From the NCBI GenBank assembly GCA_965227315.1, contig OZ245737.1:1364001-1428000 (forward strand): 64,000 bases of DNA. The letters run 5' to 3'. This document shows, one piece after another, positions 49,920 to 59,363 of this stretch. Made by a program: the position numbers and the translations under genes. The notes beneath the pieces are model-generated. The model ran no database searches. It saw nothing but the letters and a program-made list of their open reading frames with translations, and was not told the origin of the DNA. The DNA comes from JANQHS01 sp965227315. Lineage in GTDB: Bacteria; Bacteroidota; Bacteroidia; Cytophagales; CCMP332. Every line of letters starts with the position of its first letter. Position 1 is the first letter of the stretch.

Positions 49920-50480
49920 TTGTATCGGCTCAGTATTTCCATTTTCTTTCTCAGCCTTTTCCTTTTCTCCTGTGGTGAAAAGAGCGCAAAAGATCAGGGA
50001 TTCTCTTTTTTCAATACCGGAAAACTGGTAGAGGAATTATCCTCCGAACTTCAATCTTCAAGCTGCGGGTTTCAAAAAGTGCTGATCCGGGAAACCGAAG
50101 AAAAGACCCTTTTGGAATCAAGCCCTGTCTGGAAAGATGAACTGGAGATCTTCCTGGAATTCGAACTCAATAAAAATGCGTATATCGGGGAGTACGATTA
50201 TGATACCAGGCCCGGCGGTACGAGGTTTGAACTCAGCAATAAGAACAAAAACCTCAAGGTGAAATGGCAGGAAATTGATTTCAGGGAAGATGGAAGCATT
50301 AGCTGTATTCGATCCTACAGAGAGGATGACAACCCTCTTTTCCGATCAGAGGTCCTCGGAGAAATATTTCTCAACCCTGATCGAACCCTCAGGGATTTTC
50401 GACTGAAATTTAACAAGAAGGTTATCCTTCTTGGCCCTGAATCCTTTGAGGTCCTGGTCCGCCCTTTGGACTGCGAGTAG
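49920..50480 (+). CDS. Small lipoprotein of unknown function
   Basis: Not recognised. The start is probably the TTG at 49920 (MYRLSISIFFL), just past the gpmA stop; an upstream TTG at 49896 would overlap gpmA. Signal and lipobox end in LFLFSC at about Cys18, then a charged mature part with ELEIFLEFELNKNAYIGEY, DTRPGGTRFELSNKNKN and SCIRSYREDDNPLF, probably a beta-rich domain. Two more cysteines may pair. The 3' end overlaps the convergent GT-C-like gene by 59 bases. Probably co-transcribed with gpmA. Confidence 0.65.
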   Translation: MYRLSISIFFLSLFLFSCGEKSAKDQGFSFFNTGKLVEELSSELQSSSCGFQKVLIRETEEKTLLESSPVWKDELEIFLEFELNKNAYIGEYDYDTRPGGTRFELSNKNKNLKVKWQEIDFREDGSISCIRSYREDDNPLFRSEVLGEIFLNPDRTLRDFRLKFNKKVILLGPESFEVLVRPLDCE

Positions 50481-51651
50481 TGACCAATAACAACAAAAAG
50501 GGCATCAATGCGATCAGGTATTTTTCCCATACCTGATAGGAGAAAGGCATCATCGTAATGAAAAAAGCAACCGAGGAAGCGGAAAAGACATCCTTGGAAA
50601 CCCTGGCGATCAACAAGTTCAATACCCAGATCAGGCCAACTAGAAAGAACAGGCACAGCACTATGTGAAGCAATAGTCCCTCTCCAAAGGTCATCACCAA
50701 AATCTTATGCGCGATCCCGACAGTGCTGATCCCCATTTGCTCCATGGCAACCGCAGATGCTTCAACAGGGAAAATCATATACCAGCCCAAACCCAGTACC
50801 GCAAGAACCAAATGCCATTTTCGAATTTTGAAATGTAGCATAAGAATCAAGGGCAAAAGGTAGACCCCTATGAAAGTAAAGTAGGTGGTCACATAAGAGG
50901 TATTGAAAGCAAATTCCGATTCCGGATTCCATTTCAATATTCCCGACGAAGGAGCTAGTCCGCCCCATAGATACACCAAATAGAAAAGCGGGATGCATGC
51001 CAATCCCAGAGAGAACAACAGCATAAGATCCTTGTTCCTTTTTTCTTCGATGTATGACCTTAGAAAAGATATACCCGCACCAGCCACCGCAAAGGCCAGG
51101 TATTGCCTGGTGAGCAGGGCACAGCTTGCTCCAATGATGATCATCAGAAAATTCTCTTTGTGAACTCCCTGGATCAATATCAGGAGAAAGAACAATCCGA
51201 GAATATCTGTATAGATCAAAAAACTGGAACCCAGGAAATAAGGGTTAAACAATATGAAGAGCATCAATATTGAAACAGAGATAAACCCTCCCGATTTTTG
51301 AAACAATTCCATCCTGAGCAAGAGAATGGTCCCGATGCCGAGGATCAGTGAGAGCATCCTGAGTATAGTGAGATCAAACCCAAACAGCTTGCCCCATCCG
51401 GAATAAATCAGGTAAAAAAGCGGGGGTGTAACCTCCGGATAATCAGGAATAACCTCGAAAACCGGGCGAGTAGCAAATAGTTTTATGGCCTCCAGAAAGT
51501 GCCTTTCGTCATGATATACAGGACGGGAAAGAAAATCCGAAAAAACCATGCCCAGGGCCAGGAATGCGAGCAACGCCCCAAAGGTGAATGCCTTTTTTTC
51601 ACCCAGGTCGTTCAGGATATTGACGATTCGAAATTGAATTTCTTTGATCAC
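50422..51651 (-). CDS. GT-C-like polytopic membrane glycosyltransferase
   Basis: 409-residue membrane protein with about ten to eleven helices. A short first exported loop after helix 1 has RPVYHDERHFLEAIKLF, where the Asp-Glu pair fits the catalytic DE-type motif of GT-C/GT39/ArnT-like enzymes that use polyprenyl-phosphate sugars. PDYPEVTPPLFYLIYSGW follows, also typical. The donor and acceptor are unknown. Its 3' end overlaps the convergent small lipoprotein gene by 59 bases, and polA begins 55 bases away on the other strand. Confidence 0.65.
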   Translation of the reverse strand: MIKEIQFRIVNILNDLGEKKAFTFGALLAFLALGMVFSDFLSRPVYHDERHFLEAIKLFATRPVFEVIPDYPEVTPPLFYLIYSGWGKLFGFDLTILRMLSLILGIGTILLLRMELFQKSGGFISVSILMLFILFNPYFLGSSFLIYTDILGLFFLLILIQGVHKENFLMIIIGASCALLTRQYLAFAVAGAGISFLRSYIEEKRNKDLMLLFSLGLACIPLFYLVYLWGGLAPSSGILKWNPESEFAFNTSYVTTYFTFIGVYLLPLILMLHFKIRKWHLVLAVLGLGWYMIFPVEASAVAMEQMGISTVGIAHKILVMTFGEGLLLHIVLCLFFLVGLIWVLNLLIARVSKDVFSASSVAFFITMMPFSYQVWEKYLIALMPFLLLLVTTRSPKGGPGPQRIQGQEG

Positions 51652-51706
51652 GGATCGGCCTCTTTTCCAATAATACTAAATTTAAATCTCGACTCTCTCG
51701 AAAACC

Positions 51707-54505
51707 ATGGCCGAACAAAAACACAAGCTCTTTCTTCTGGACGCAATGGCACTGATATTCAGAGCCCATTTTGCCTTTTCAAAGAATCCAAGGATCAATT
51801 CAAAGGGGATGAATACCGGAGCAGCTTTCGGGTTTACAAATTCATTGCTGGACATTCTTTTAAATCAGAACCCCAGCCATATCGGCGTGGCCACGGACAT
51901 GAAGGGGCCTACTTTCAGGCATAAAGAGTTTCCGGAGTACAAGGCCAACAGAGATGCACCGCCGGAAGAGATCGAAGAGAACATTCCATATATCTTCAAG
52001 ATCATTAAGGCTTTTAATATCCCCTTGTATGGCGTGGAAGGATTTGAGGCCGACGACCTGATCGGTACATTGGCTTTAAAGGCCCCAAAAGAATTTGAGG
52101 TGTACATGATGACCTCGGACAAGGATTACAGCCAACTGGTTACCGACAACGTATACCTGTACAAACCCGCCTTTATGGGAAGAGGAGTGGATATTCTGGG
52201 CGTTCCTGAGGTTCTATCCAAATGGAATATTCAGAGAATTGACCAGGTTACGGATATCTTGGGCTTGCAAGGGGATTCCGTGGACAATATTCCTGGTGTT
52301 CCCGGGGTGGGTGAAAAAACCGCCCAAAAGCTCATCGGGGAGTACGATACCGTGGAAAATCTGGTTGAGCATGCAGATGAGATTGCCGGGAAACTTGGCG
52401 AAAAACTTCGGGACAACAAGGAAATGGCTATTCTCTCGAAGAGCCTCGCCACCATCAATATAGAATCTCCGGTAAATTTTGAAGAAGAGGACCTGCTCAG
52501 AAAAGAACCAAATAAGGAGGAACTCCAAAAGCTTTTTGAGGAACTGGAATTCCGAACCATAGCAAAGAGAGTGTTCGGAGAATCAGCTCCGGCCCCCACG
52601 AGTGCACCAAAAAAGGATAACAAGGGTGAAAACCAATTGGGTATTTTCCAGGCCGAAGAGACACAGGAGGAAGAAGAGGAAACAATGGGTTTGAAGAATG
52701 CCGATACGATGATCCATGACTACAGGGCGGTCACAGACCCAAAGGACATAGAGGCACTTGGAAAATATCTGTCATTGCAAAAGGAGTTTGCCTTTGATAC
52801 GGAGACCACATCGATCAATCCGATCGATGCAGAGATGGTGGGCATATCCTTTTCTTACATTCCAGGAGAAGCCTATTACATCCCGGTCCCCAAGGATGCA
52901 AAAGGAGTAAAAGCGATCCTTGAGCCCTTGCTTCCTGCCCTCGGGAACAAGGAGATCACCAAAATCGGCCAGAACATCAAATATGATATCCTCATCCTTA
53001 AGAACTATGGCATCGAAGTCGAAGGGCCACTTTATGATACCATGGTTGCTCATTTTTTGATCCAGCCCGAAACAAGGCATAACATGGACGCCCTTGCCGA
53101 GAGATACCTAAAATATCAGCCTATCTCCATCACGGAATTGATCGGAAGCAAGAGCAGCAGCCAGGGAAGTATGAGAGATGTGGAACTGGGAAAAATAAAA
53201 GAGTATGCATCTGAAGATGCCGATATAACACTGCAGTTAAAGAAGAAAATAGATTCGAAGCTTTCCGGTGAATTGCTGAAAAAACTTTTTACCGATGTGG
53301 AAATGCCATTGATCCAGGTACTGGCGGATATGGAGAGCTATGGAGTTGGTTTGGACGTCAAAGCTCTTGGGGAACTGAGCAAAGAATTGGAAAAAGAGGC
53401 TCTGGAACTTCAGACAAGAATTCATAAGGAAGCGGGTGAAGAATTCAATATCAATTCACCTAAACAAATGGGAGATATCCTTTTTGGAAAAATGAAGATC
53501 CTGAAGGATCCGAAAAAGACCAAGACAGGACAATACGCAACTGGAGAGGAAGTATTGATCCGTCTTGCTCCTCAACATAAGATCGTTGAGGACATCCTCT
53601 CGTTTCGAGAAGTCCAAAAGCTAAAATCAACCTATGTCGATGCCCTACCCCAGTTGATCTCCCCAAAAGACCACAAGATCCACACTTCCTTTAACCAAAC
53701 CATCGCTGCAACGGGGAGACTGAGCTCTACCAATCCCAACCTCCAGAATATTCCGATCAGAACCGCCAGGGGTCGAGAGATCCGAAAGGCCTTTGTGCCG
53801 AGTTCTAAGGATTTCCTGATCATGTCAGCGGATTATTCACAGATCGAATTACGCATCATGGCGGAGTTTTCAGGAGATGATACCATGCTCAAGTCATTTT
53901 CCGAGGGTCTTGATATCCATGCCATAACGGCCAGCAAGATCAACCAGATCAAGATCGATGAGGTCACTGAAGAAATGCGGCGGAGAGCCAAAGTGGCCAA
54001 CTTCGGGATCATCTATGGCATATCGGCCTTCGGGCTTTCACAGCGACTCAATATCCCAAGAAAGGAAGCAGCCGAACTGATCGATCAGTACTTTAAACAG
54101 TTTCCCCTAGTCAAAAAATACATGGATGACTCCATTGCCAAGGCTCGCGAAAAAGAATTCGTCGAAACAATACTGGGAAGAAGAAGATCACTTCCGGAAA
54201 TCAACTCGCGCAACCAAACACAGAGAGGCTTTGCTGAAAGAAATGCGATCAACGCACCGATCCAGGGAAGTGCCGCAGACCTGATCAAGGTCGCCATGAT
54301 CAATATTCATGATTGGATGAAAAAGGAAAAGCTAAGATCGAGAATGATCCTCCAGGTACATGACGAATTGGTGTTCGATATGCATAAGAAAGAAGAAGAT
54401 GTCCTTATACCCAAGGTGAGTGAGTTGATGTCAAATGCATTACCACTCAAAGTGCCATTGGATGTGGGCACAGGGACAGGAAAGAACTGGCTTGAGGCGC
54501 ATTGA
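51707..54505 (+). CDS. polA: DNA polymerase I
   Basis: Repair and Okazaki-fragment polymerase. The 932 residues keep all three domains: 5'-3' exonuclease (about 1-290; LFLLDAMALIFRAHFA, YKANRDAPPEE, GDSVDNIPGVPGVGEKTA), 3'-5' proofreading exonuclease (about 340-520; Asp364 and Glu366 in FDTETTSI, ASEDADITL) and polymerase (about 560-932; motif A Asp709 in SADYSQIELRI, motif B KVANFGIIYG, motif C Asp886 in QVHDELVF). Proofreading residues are intact, unlike in some Pol I. An acidic linker sits near 315-330. The caspase-like gene follows. Confidence 0.98.
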   Translation: MAEQKHKLFLLDAMALIFRAHFAFSKNPRINSKGMNTGAAFGFTNSLLDILLNQNPSHIGVATDMKGPTFRHKEFPEYKANRDAPPEEIEENIPYIFKIIKAFNIPLYGVEGFEADDLIGTLALKAPKEFEVYMMTSDKDYSQLVTDNVYLYKPAFMGRGVDILGVPEVLSKWNIQRIDQVTDILGLQGDSVDNIPGVPGVGEKTAQKLIGEYDTVENLVEHADEIAGKLGEKLRDNKEMAILSKSLATINIESPVNFEEEDLLRKEPNKEELQKLFEELEFRTIAKRVFGESAPAPTSAPKKDNKGENQLGIFQAEETQEEEEETMGLKNADTMIHDYRAVTDPKDIEALGKYLSLQKEFAFDTETTSINPIDAEMVGISFSYIPGEAYYIPVPKDAKGVKAILEPLLPALGNKEITKIGQNIKYDILILKNYGIEVEGPLYDTMVAHFLIQPETRHNMDALAERYLKYQPISITELIGSKSSSQGSMRDVELGKIKEYASEDADITLQLKKKIDSKLSGELLKKLFTDVEMPLIQVLADMESYGVGLDVKALGELSKELEKEALELQTRIHKEAGEEFNINSPKQMGDILFGKMKILKDPKKTKTGQYATGEEVLIRLAPQHKIVEDILSFREVQKLKSTYVDALPQLISPKDHKIHTSFNQTIAATGRLSSTNPNLQNIPIRTARGREIRKAFVPSSKDFLIMSADYSQIELRIMAEFSGDDTMLKSFSEGLDIHAITASKINQIKIDEVTEEMRRRAKVANFGIIYGISAFGLSQRLNIPRKEAAELIDQYFKQFPLVKKYMDDSIAKAREKEFVETILGRRRSLPEINSRNQTQRGFAERNAINAPIQGSAADLIKVAMINIHDWMKKEKLRSRMILQVHDELVFDMHKKEEDVLIPKVSELMSNALPLKVPLDVGTGTGKNWLEAH

Positions 54506-54521
54506 AAATTCGATACTTTTG
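54492..54521 (+). promoter_or_regulatory. Promoter of the caspase-like gene
   Basis: A -33 TTG at 54492-54494, then 19 bases, then TACTTTTG at 54514-54521, an exact TAnnTTTG -7 box at normal spacing. The -33 part lies inside the last codons of polA. Predicted transcript start is near 54528, 12 bases before the ATG. Confidence 0.6.
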
Positions 54522-54539
54522 ATTTGACAACCGACCCCT

Positions 54540-57092
54540 ATGAGATCCTTTGTATTAACCACAGCCATATATATTTCCCTTGTGCTTGGGCACTGCCATG
54601 CTCAGAAACTGGAACTGGTTATCCCATCAAGCAAACACGGGCTTGGGAATTATAATAAAGACAGCTCCTTATACATTCAAGAAATACTTCTTAACAATCA
54701 ATATGCAACGGAGATTTGGAAGCGTGAAGGAAAGTCATGGAAGAAGCTAAAATCCGTTAACGGAAAGCCCATCGATTTTGCTCAGGATGATCAATCGATT
54801 TATGTAGTTCAGGAGCCGGGTAGTAATCCCCTGAGTTATCTGAATTATAGAGAAGGCAACCCTACTGAAAACAGTATTTTCATATTCAAATATGACATTG
54901 CAAACAACCTTCATACAGATTCAATATCGATTCCAAAGGGTTCCGGAGTTCCACATTATTTTATCAACAAACAAGGTCTTATTGCGGTATTACGAATCGC
55001 TAAGGACAAGAACTTACACGATGCCGATAAGGGTAGTTTTACCTATTATGATATGGGGAAAAAAGATCCTGTGCATTTTGAAGAGCATACATACAAAAAG
55101 GGGAGATATCAATTTGCCAGAGGAAGATACTACGGAGAAATTGTTGGGAATGAAAAAAAAGGAGAATTGGAGGTTTTGAACGTACACACAGGTCGTCAAT
55201 TTAAGGTTGATATCTCCGGGATCATGAAGGATATATTTGATCATTCCTCCTTCTCCGATATTAAGCAATTGAACAACATCAACAAACAACTAATTGTAAT
55301 AGAGATTGTCAACGATCATTACCTAAGGTTCCAGGGCAACTCTAAAACCTACTATGTAGAATTAACGACAGGAAAAACCGAGTTGGGAATTACAAAAGAT
55401 CATTTCTCATACAAGGTTCTTTCTGATTATATTGTCGAGAATAAAGTCTTTCTACCAACGATCACAAAAACCGAAACGGCAAATCAGAAAATACTTCCCA
55501 AGAAGATTTTTGATTATATAAATTCCTACTCAGACTCGACCTCCAAGTTGATAGGATACAATGACTACTCATTTGAAACATCAAAGGGCAAAATACTCAT
55601 CAAGGGAACCAATGTGTATACAAAAGAAGGAAGCTCTGAAAAGAAAATAGGAGATCTCCCATTTGCCACTTCTCAGCCCGAGATAGTCAATGATCATTTG
55701 ATGATCAAGTTCTTTGATAGCTATGGATTATACGATATATCCAATCTCGAGCTGAAAGCCAGGATCTACACATTCAAAGAAGGACGACTTGATCTGGTAC
55801 ATTATGATCCAACACCATCCAGGGAATTACTGGTCATCAGGCCGGACGGTAAATTCGATGGAACTCAAAGAATAATTGACAGTTTACATTTCTCCAGAGG
55901 CCTTGAGATCCTTCCAATGGATCTGTACTTTGAGGATTACTATACTCCCAACCTCCTGAGATTGATCCTGGGAGGCTATGATCTCGGAAGTATCAAAAAT
56001 ATCAATGACCTTTCATTGCCACCCAGCATTTCCTTTATTGATCCGCTTAGAGAGACCAAGCAAAAAGAGATCAGCTTAAAACTGGATATAGACCTTCCCG
56101 AAGGAGAATTGGAAAAGGTACTGTTGTATAAAAACGGAAAACTGATCGAGACAAGAACGGATTTTACCAGTTCAAATGCCATTGAATTTCAGGTTGGATT
56201 GTCTTCGGAATTAAACGGTCAGAACATTTTTGTCGCCAAGGCCATCAATTCTGAAGGAACGGAATCAAAGCCCGCATTGCATAGGATCATCTATGGTGGT
56301 TCATATTCCTCAAAACCCAATCTCTATCTTCTCAGTATAGGCATCAATGACTATCTAAATCCGAAATACGATCTCAATTATGCGGTCGGTGATTCTGAAG
56401 CCTTTTCCCAAAAATACCTTGGAGAATCAACAGGCATCTTTGATGAGGTGAAGGTATTTGAGATCAAGAATCAAAATGCAACAAAGAGCAAGATAGAATC
56501 GACTTTCCGAAACATCATCAATGATTCCAAGGAAAGCGATCTGTTTGTGTTTTATTATGCCGGACATGGGGTAATGCAAGAAAATCAGGAGGGCAAAGAG
56601 AAGTTCTACCTTGTGCTTCATGATATTTCAAGTATGTACGGCAATACCAGTATACTGGAAGAAAAGGGAATTTCCGAAAGCGAGCTGAGGCAGTGGTCTG
56701 AGGAAATTCAGGCAAGGAAACAGCTTTTCGTACTCGATGCATGTCAGTCAGGTGCTGCAATTGACCTGTTAGCAACCAGAGGGGCTTCGGAAGAAAAGGC
56801 AATGGCACAACTCGCTCGATCAACAGGTACATTCTGGCTCGCGGCAAGTGGCTCGGAACAATATGCTACCGAGTTGCAAACTCTTGGGCACGGGGTTTTT
56901 ACCTATGCCTTGCTTGAAGGACTGGACGGGGAAGCAGATGGCGGAAAAAAGGATGGCATAATTACCGTAAAAGAGCTGGGTGCTTTTATCGAATACCGGG
57001 TTCCGGAGCTATCAAAAAAATATAAGGGAAAACCTCAATACCCCAATGGTTTTGGATATGGCCAGGATTTCCCCCTGGTACATTTGGAATAA
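54540..57092 (+). CDS. Exported caspase-like (C14) peptidase with Ig-like and N-terminal sensor-like region
   Basis: 850 residues: signal peptide (1-21, cut near CHAQ), a long beta-rich region (about 25-480) without a recognised domain, a segment RPDGKFDGTQRIIDSLHFS common in propeller-caspase proteins, an Ig-like domain (about 500-590) and a caspase domain (about 595-850). Catalytic pair His676 (FYYAGHGVM) and Cys735 (VLDACQSG) are intact. Hand counts give about 28-42 percent G+C in its first half versus 37-47 in polA, so transfer is possible. Substrate unknown; exported form suggests action in the periplasm or outside. Confidence 0.85.
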   Translation: MRSFVLTTAIYISLVLGHCHAQKLELVIPSSKHGLGNYNKDSSLYIQEILLNNQYATEIWKREGKSWKKLKSVNGKPIDFAQDDQSIYVVQEPGSNPLSYLNYREGNPTENSIFIFKYDIANNLHTDSISIPKGSGVPHYFINKQGLIAVLRIAKDKNLHDADKGSFTYYDMGKKDPVHFEEHTYKKGRYQFARGRYYGEIVGNEKKGELEVLNVHTGRQFKVDISGIMKDIFDHSSFSDIKQLNNINKQLIVIEIVNDHYLRFQGNSKTYYVELTTGKTELGITKDHFSYKVLSDYIVENKVFLPTITKTETANQKILPKKIFDYINSYSDSTSKLIGYNDYSFETSKGKILIKGTNVYTKEGSSEKKIGDLPFATSQPEIVNDHLMIKFFDSYGLYDISNLELKARIYTFKEGRLDLVHYDPTPSRELLVIRPDGKFDGTQRIIDSLHFSRGLEILPMDLYFEDYYTPNLLRLILGGYDLGSIKNINDLSLPPSISFIDPLRETKQKEISLKLDIDLPEGELEKVLLYKNGKLIETRTDFTSSNAIEFQVGLSSELNGQNIFVAKAINSEGTESKPALHRIIYGGSYSSKPNLYLLSIGINDYLNPKYDLNYAVGDSEAFSQKYLGESTGIFDEVKVFEIKNQNATKSKIESTFRNIINDSKESDLFVFYYAGHGVMQENQEGKEKFYLVLHDISSMYGNTSILEEKGISESELRQWSEEIQARKQLFVLDACQSGAAIDLLATRGASEEKAMAQLARSTGTFWLAASGSEQYATELQTLGHGVFTYALLEGLDGEADGGKKDGIITVKELGAFIEYRVPELSKKYKGKPQYPNGFGYGQDFPLVHLE

Positions 57093-57123
57093 AAAAAGGA
57101 TTACCAAGATGGCATAAGATGTT

Positions 57124-57804
57124 CTAAATATTGTGTTTGCGTCCCACTCCTTTCAGTACGAGCACAAACTCTCCGCGCGGTTCATTCACATTGAAATGTC
57201 CGAGCAATTCTTCTACGGTCCCATGAATGGTTTCGCCATATTTTTTGCTGAGTTCCCGGGATACGGAAACCCTCCTGTCACCTCCACCCTGCTCTTTTAG
57301 CTCCTCAAGAACCTTTACGACCCTATGCGGCGATTCATAGAAGACAACAGTCCTCCTCTCGTTCAGGATCTCCCTGATCTTCGTTGCTCTTCCTTTCTTT
57401 TTTGGCAGAAAGCCCTCAAAAACAAAAGAATCAGTGGGAAACCCCGACTCCACCAGGGCCGGGACGAAGGCATTTGGTCCCGGAAGGCAATCCACCTTAA
57501 TCCCATTCTCAACACAACGGTTAACCAGCAGATATCCGGGGTCAGATATACCCGGAGTGCCGGCATCCGAAACAAGTGAAATGGTCTTTCCTTCTTTCAG
57601 CTCGACAATGATCTGCTCTATCTTTTTATGTTCGTTATGAGCATGGAAACTCTGCATCGGAACCTGTATTTCAAATTTCTTCAACAGCAGGCCCGTATTA
57701 CGGGTATCCTCAGCAAGGATGAGGTCACAGGATCCCAAAACCTCTACCGCCCTTGGGCTCATATCGCCCAGGTTTCCTATGGGTGTTGGGACAACGTATA
57801 GCAT
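57124..57804 (-). CDS. rsmI: 16S rRNA C1402 2'-O-ribose methyltransferase RsmI
   Basis: Methylates the ribose of C1402 in the decoding centre using SAM. The 226 residues have the tetrapyrrole-methylase fold: MLYVVPTPIGNLGDMSPRAVEVL at the start, LAEDTRNTGLLLKKF, AHNEHKK, LVSDAGTPGISDPGYLLV (SAM pocket), LPGPNAFVPALVESGFPTD and FYESPHRV. The C-terminal extension of the longest RsmI forms is absent. It lies one base downstream of glyS on the same strand and converges on the caspase-like gene. Confidence 0.96.
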   Translation of the reverse strand: MLYVVPTPIGNLGDMSPRAVEVLGSCDLILAEDTRNTGLLLKKFEIQVPMQSFHAHNEHKKIEQIIVELKEGKTISLVSDAGTPGISDPGYLLVNRCVENGIKVDCLPGPNAFVPALVESGFPTDSFVFEGFLPKKKGRATKIREILNERRTVVFYESPHRVVKVLEELKEQGGGDRRVSVSRELSKKYGETIHGTVEELLGHFNVNEPRGEFVLVLKGVGRKHNI

Positions 57805-57805
57805 T

Positions 57806-59287
57806 CTAGATCTTGTTGAGAAGATTCCTGTCGGAAAGTTTCTCTTCCACGTAGGATCTGATCTTGTCCAGTGCTATTCTCTCCTGGACCATGCTATCGC
57901 GCTCCCTTACGGTCACAGTTCCGTTCTCCAGGGATTCATGATCCACAGTGATGCAATAAGGAGTTCCGATCAGGTCCTGTCGCGTATACCTCTTTCCGAT
58001 CGCCGCCTGTTCCTCATAAACAACCTGATGATCCATTTTCAGATCGTTAAAAATATTTCTGGCATATTCCGGAAGACCGTCCTTTTTGACCAGCGGAAAC
58101 ACCGCCACCTTGTTCGGAGCCAGGAAGGCCGGGAACTTCAGGTAGGTCCTTTGTTTTACATTATCACCATCTCTTACCTCCTCCTGAGTATAGGCTTCAC
58201 AAAGCGTCATTAGAAATAGCCTGTCCAGGCCTGCAGAGGTTTCTACCACATAGGGGATATAACTCTCATTGGTCTCAGGGTCATGGTATGAGATCTTCTT
58301 CCTTGAATATTCCTGATGGCTTTTGAGATCGAAGTCGGTCCTGGAGTGGATTCCCTCTACTTCCTTAAAGCCAAAGGGAAAGTTGTATTCGACATCGCTT
58401 GCAGCATTGGCATAATGCGCAAGTTTTTCGTGTTTATGAAATCTCAATGCATCTTTTGAGATCCCCATGGCCGCATGCCAATTCATCCTCTTTTCCATCC
58501 AGGATTCATACCAATCCATCTCCGTGCCCGGACGCACAAAAAACTGCATTTCCATTTGCTCGAATTCCCTCATTCTGAAGATGAATTGCCTCGCGACAAT
58601 TTCGTTTCTGAAAGCCTTGCCGATCTGCGCAATGCCAAAAGGAATTTTCTTTCTTCCGGATTTCTGAATATTGAGATAGTTCACAAAAATTCCCTGAGCA
58701 GTCTCAGGCCTGAGATAAACCTTATCAGAGTCTTCGCTCACCGAACCCATATGAGTACTAAACATCAGATTGAATTGACGGACCTCGGTCCAATTTGATG
58801 TGCCGGAGAGAGGGCAAACAATTCCCTGCTCGATGATAAGATCCCTGACCCCTTCCAGATCCTCTGATTCGAGAAGCTTGGCCATAGATGTAGCTAGCTC
58901 CTCGGCTTCATCTTCGTTTCCGGCATTTCTAAACTCTTCAATCCTGGCTTCAAGGAGTTCATCCGCTCTATACCGCTTTTTGGAATCCTTATTGTCGATC
59001 ATCGGATCATTGAAGCTGTCAACATGACCCGATGCTTTCCAAATGGTAGGATGCATAAATATTGCAGAATCGACCCCGACCACATTATCGTTCAACTGAA
59101 CCATGCTCTTCCACCACAATCTTTTCAGGTTGTTTTTCAGTTCAACACCGTTCTGTCCATAGTCGTAGACGGCCTGAAGACCATCGTATATTTCACTGGA
59201 GGGAAAAACGAACCCATATTCCTTGGCATGGGCGACTATATTCTTCAAGGGATCGGTATCCTTTGCTCCTTTTCCGCTATTTGTCAT
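57806..59287 (-). CDS. glyS: Glycyl-tRNA synthetase, single-chain (alpha2) type
   Basis: Charges tRNA-Gly. The 493-residue class II enzyme is the eukaryote/archaea-like homodimer, not the alpha2beta2 bacterial type. Seen: GFVFPSSEIYDGLQAVYDYGQNGVELKNN (in part), MFSTHMG, YLRPETAQGIFVNYLN (motif 2 region), FRNEIVARQFIFRMREFEQMEMQFF (motif 2), AGLDRLFL (motif 3), and a C-terminal anticodon-binding domain with VAVFPLVKKDGLPEYA and RYTRQDLIGTPYCITVD. A promoter placed almost at the ATG predicts a leaderless message. Confidence 0.97.
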   Translation of the reverse strand: MTNSGKGAKDTDPLKNIVAHAKEYGFVFPSSEIYDGLQAVYDYGQNGVELKNNLKRLWWKSMVQLNDNVVGVDSAIFMHPTIWKASGHVDSFNDPMIDNKDSKKRYRADELLEARIEEFRNAGNEDEAEELATSMAKLLESEDLEGVRDLIIEQGIVCPLSGTSNWTEVRQFNLMFSTHMGSVSEDSDKVYLRPETAQGIFVNYLNIQKSGRKKIPFGIAQIGKAFRNEIVARQFIFRMREFEQMEMQFFVRPGTEMDWYESWMEKRMNWHAAMGISKDALRFHKHEKLAHYANAASDVEYNFPFGFKEVEGIHSRTDFDLKSHQEYSRKKISYHDPETNESYIPYVVETSAGLDRLFLMTLCEAYTQEEVRDGDNVKQRTYLKFPAFLAPNKVAVFPLVKKDGLPEYARNIFNDLKMDHQVVYEEQAAIGKRYTRQDLIGTPYCITVDHESLENGTVTVRERDSMVQERIALDKIRSYVEEKLSDRNLLNKI

Positions 59288-59292
59288 GGCGG

Positions 59293-59324
59293 CAAAGATA
59301 GGCTGACTCTTAATTGACCTCCAA
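59293..59324 (-). promoter_or_regulatory. Promoter of glyS, close to the start codon
   Basis: On the minus strand a -33 TTG (59324-59322), 21 bases, then TATCTTTG (59300-59293), an exact TAnnTTTG box. The transcript start would be about 59286-59288, at the A of the glyS ATG (59287). Confidence 0.55.
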
Positions 59325-59363
59325 CATTTTTAGATCCTAAGCTTTGGGGATTATCTTGGACCT

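Noticed and set aside
57719..58213. 164-codon plus-strand frame opposite rsmI and glyS
   Set aside because: Covers the ends of two certain genes in antisense; no homology pattern.
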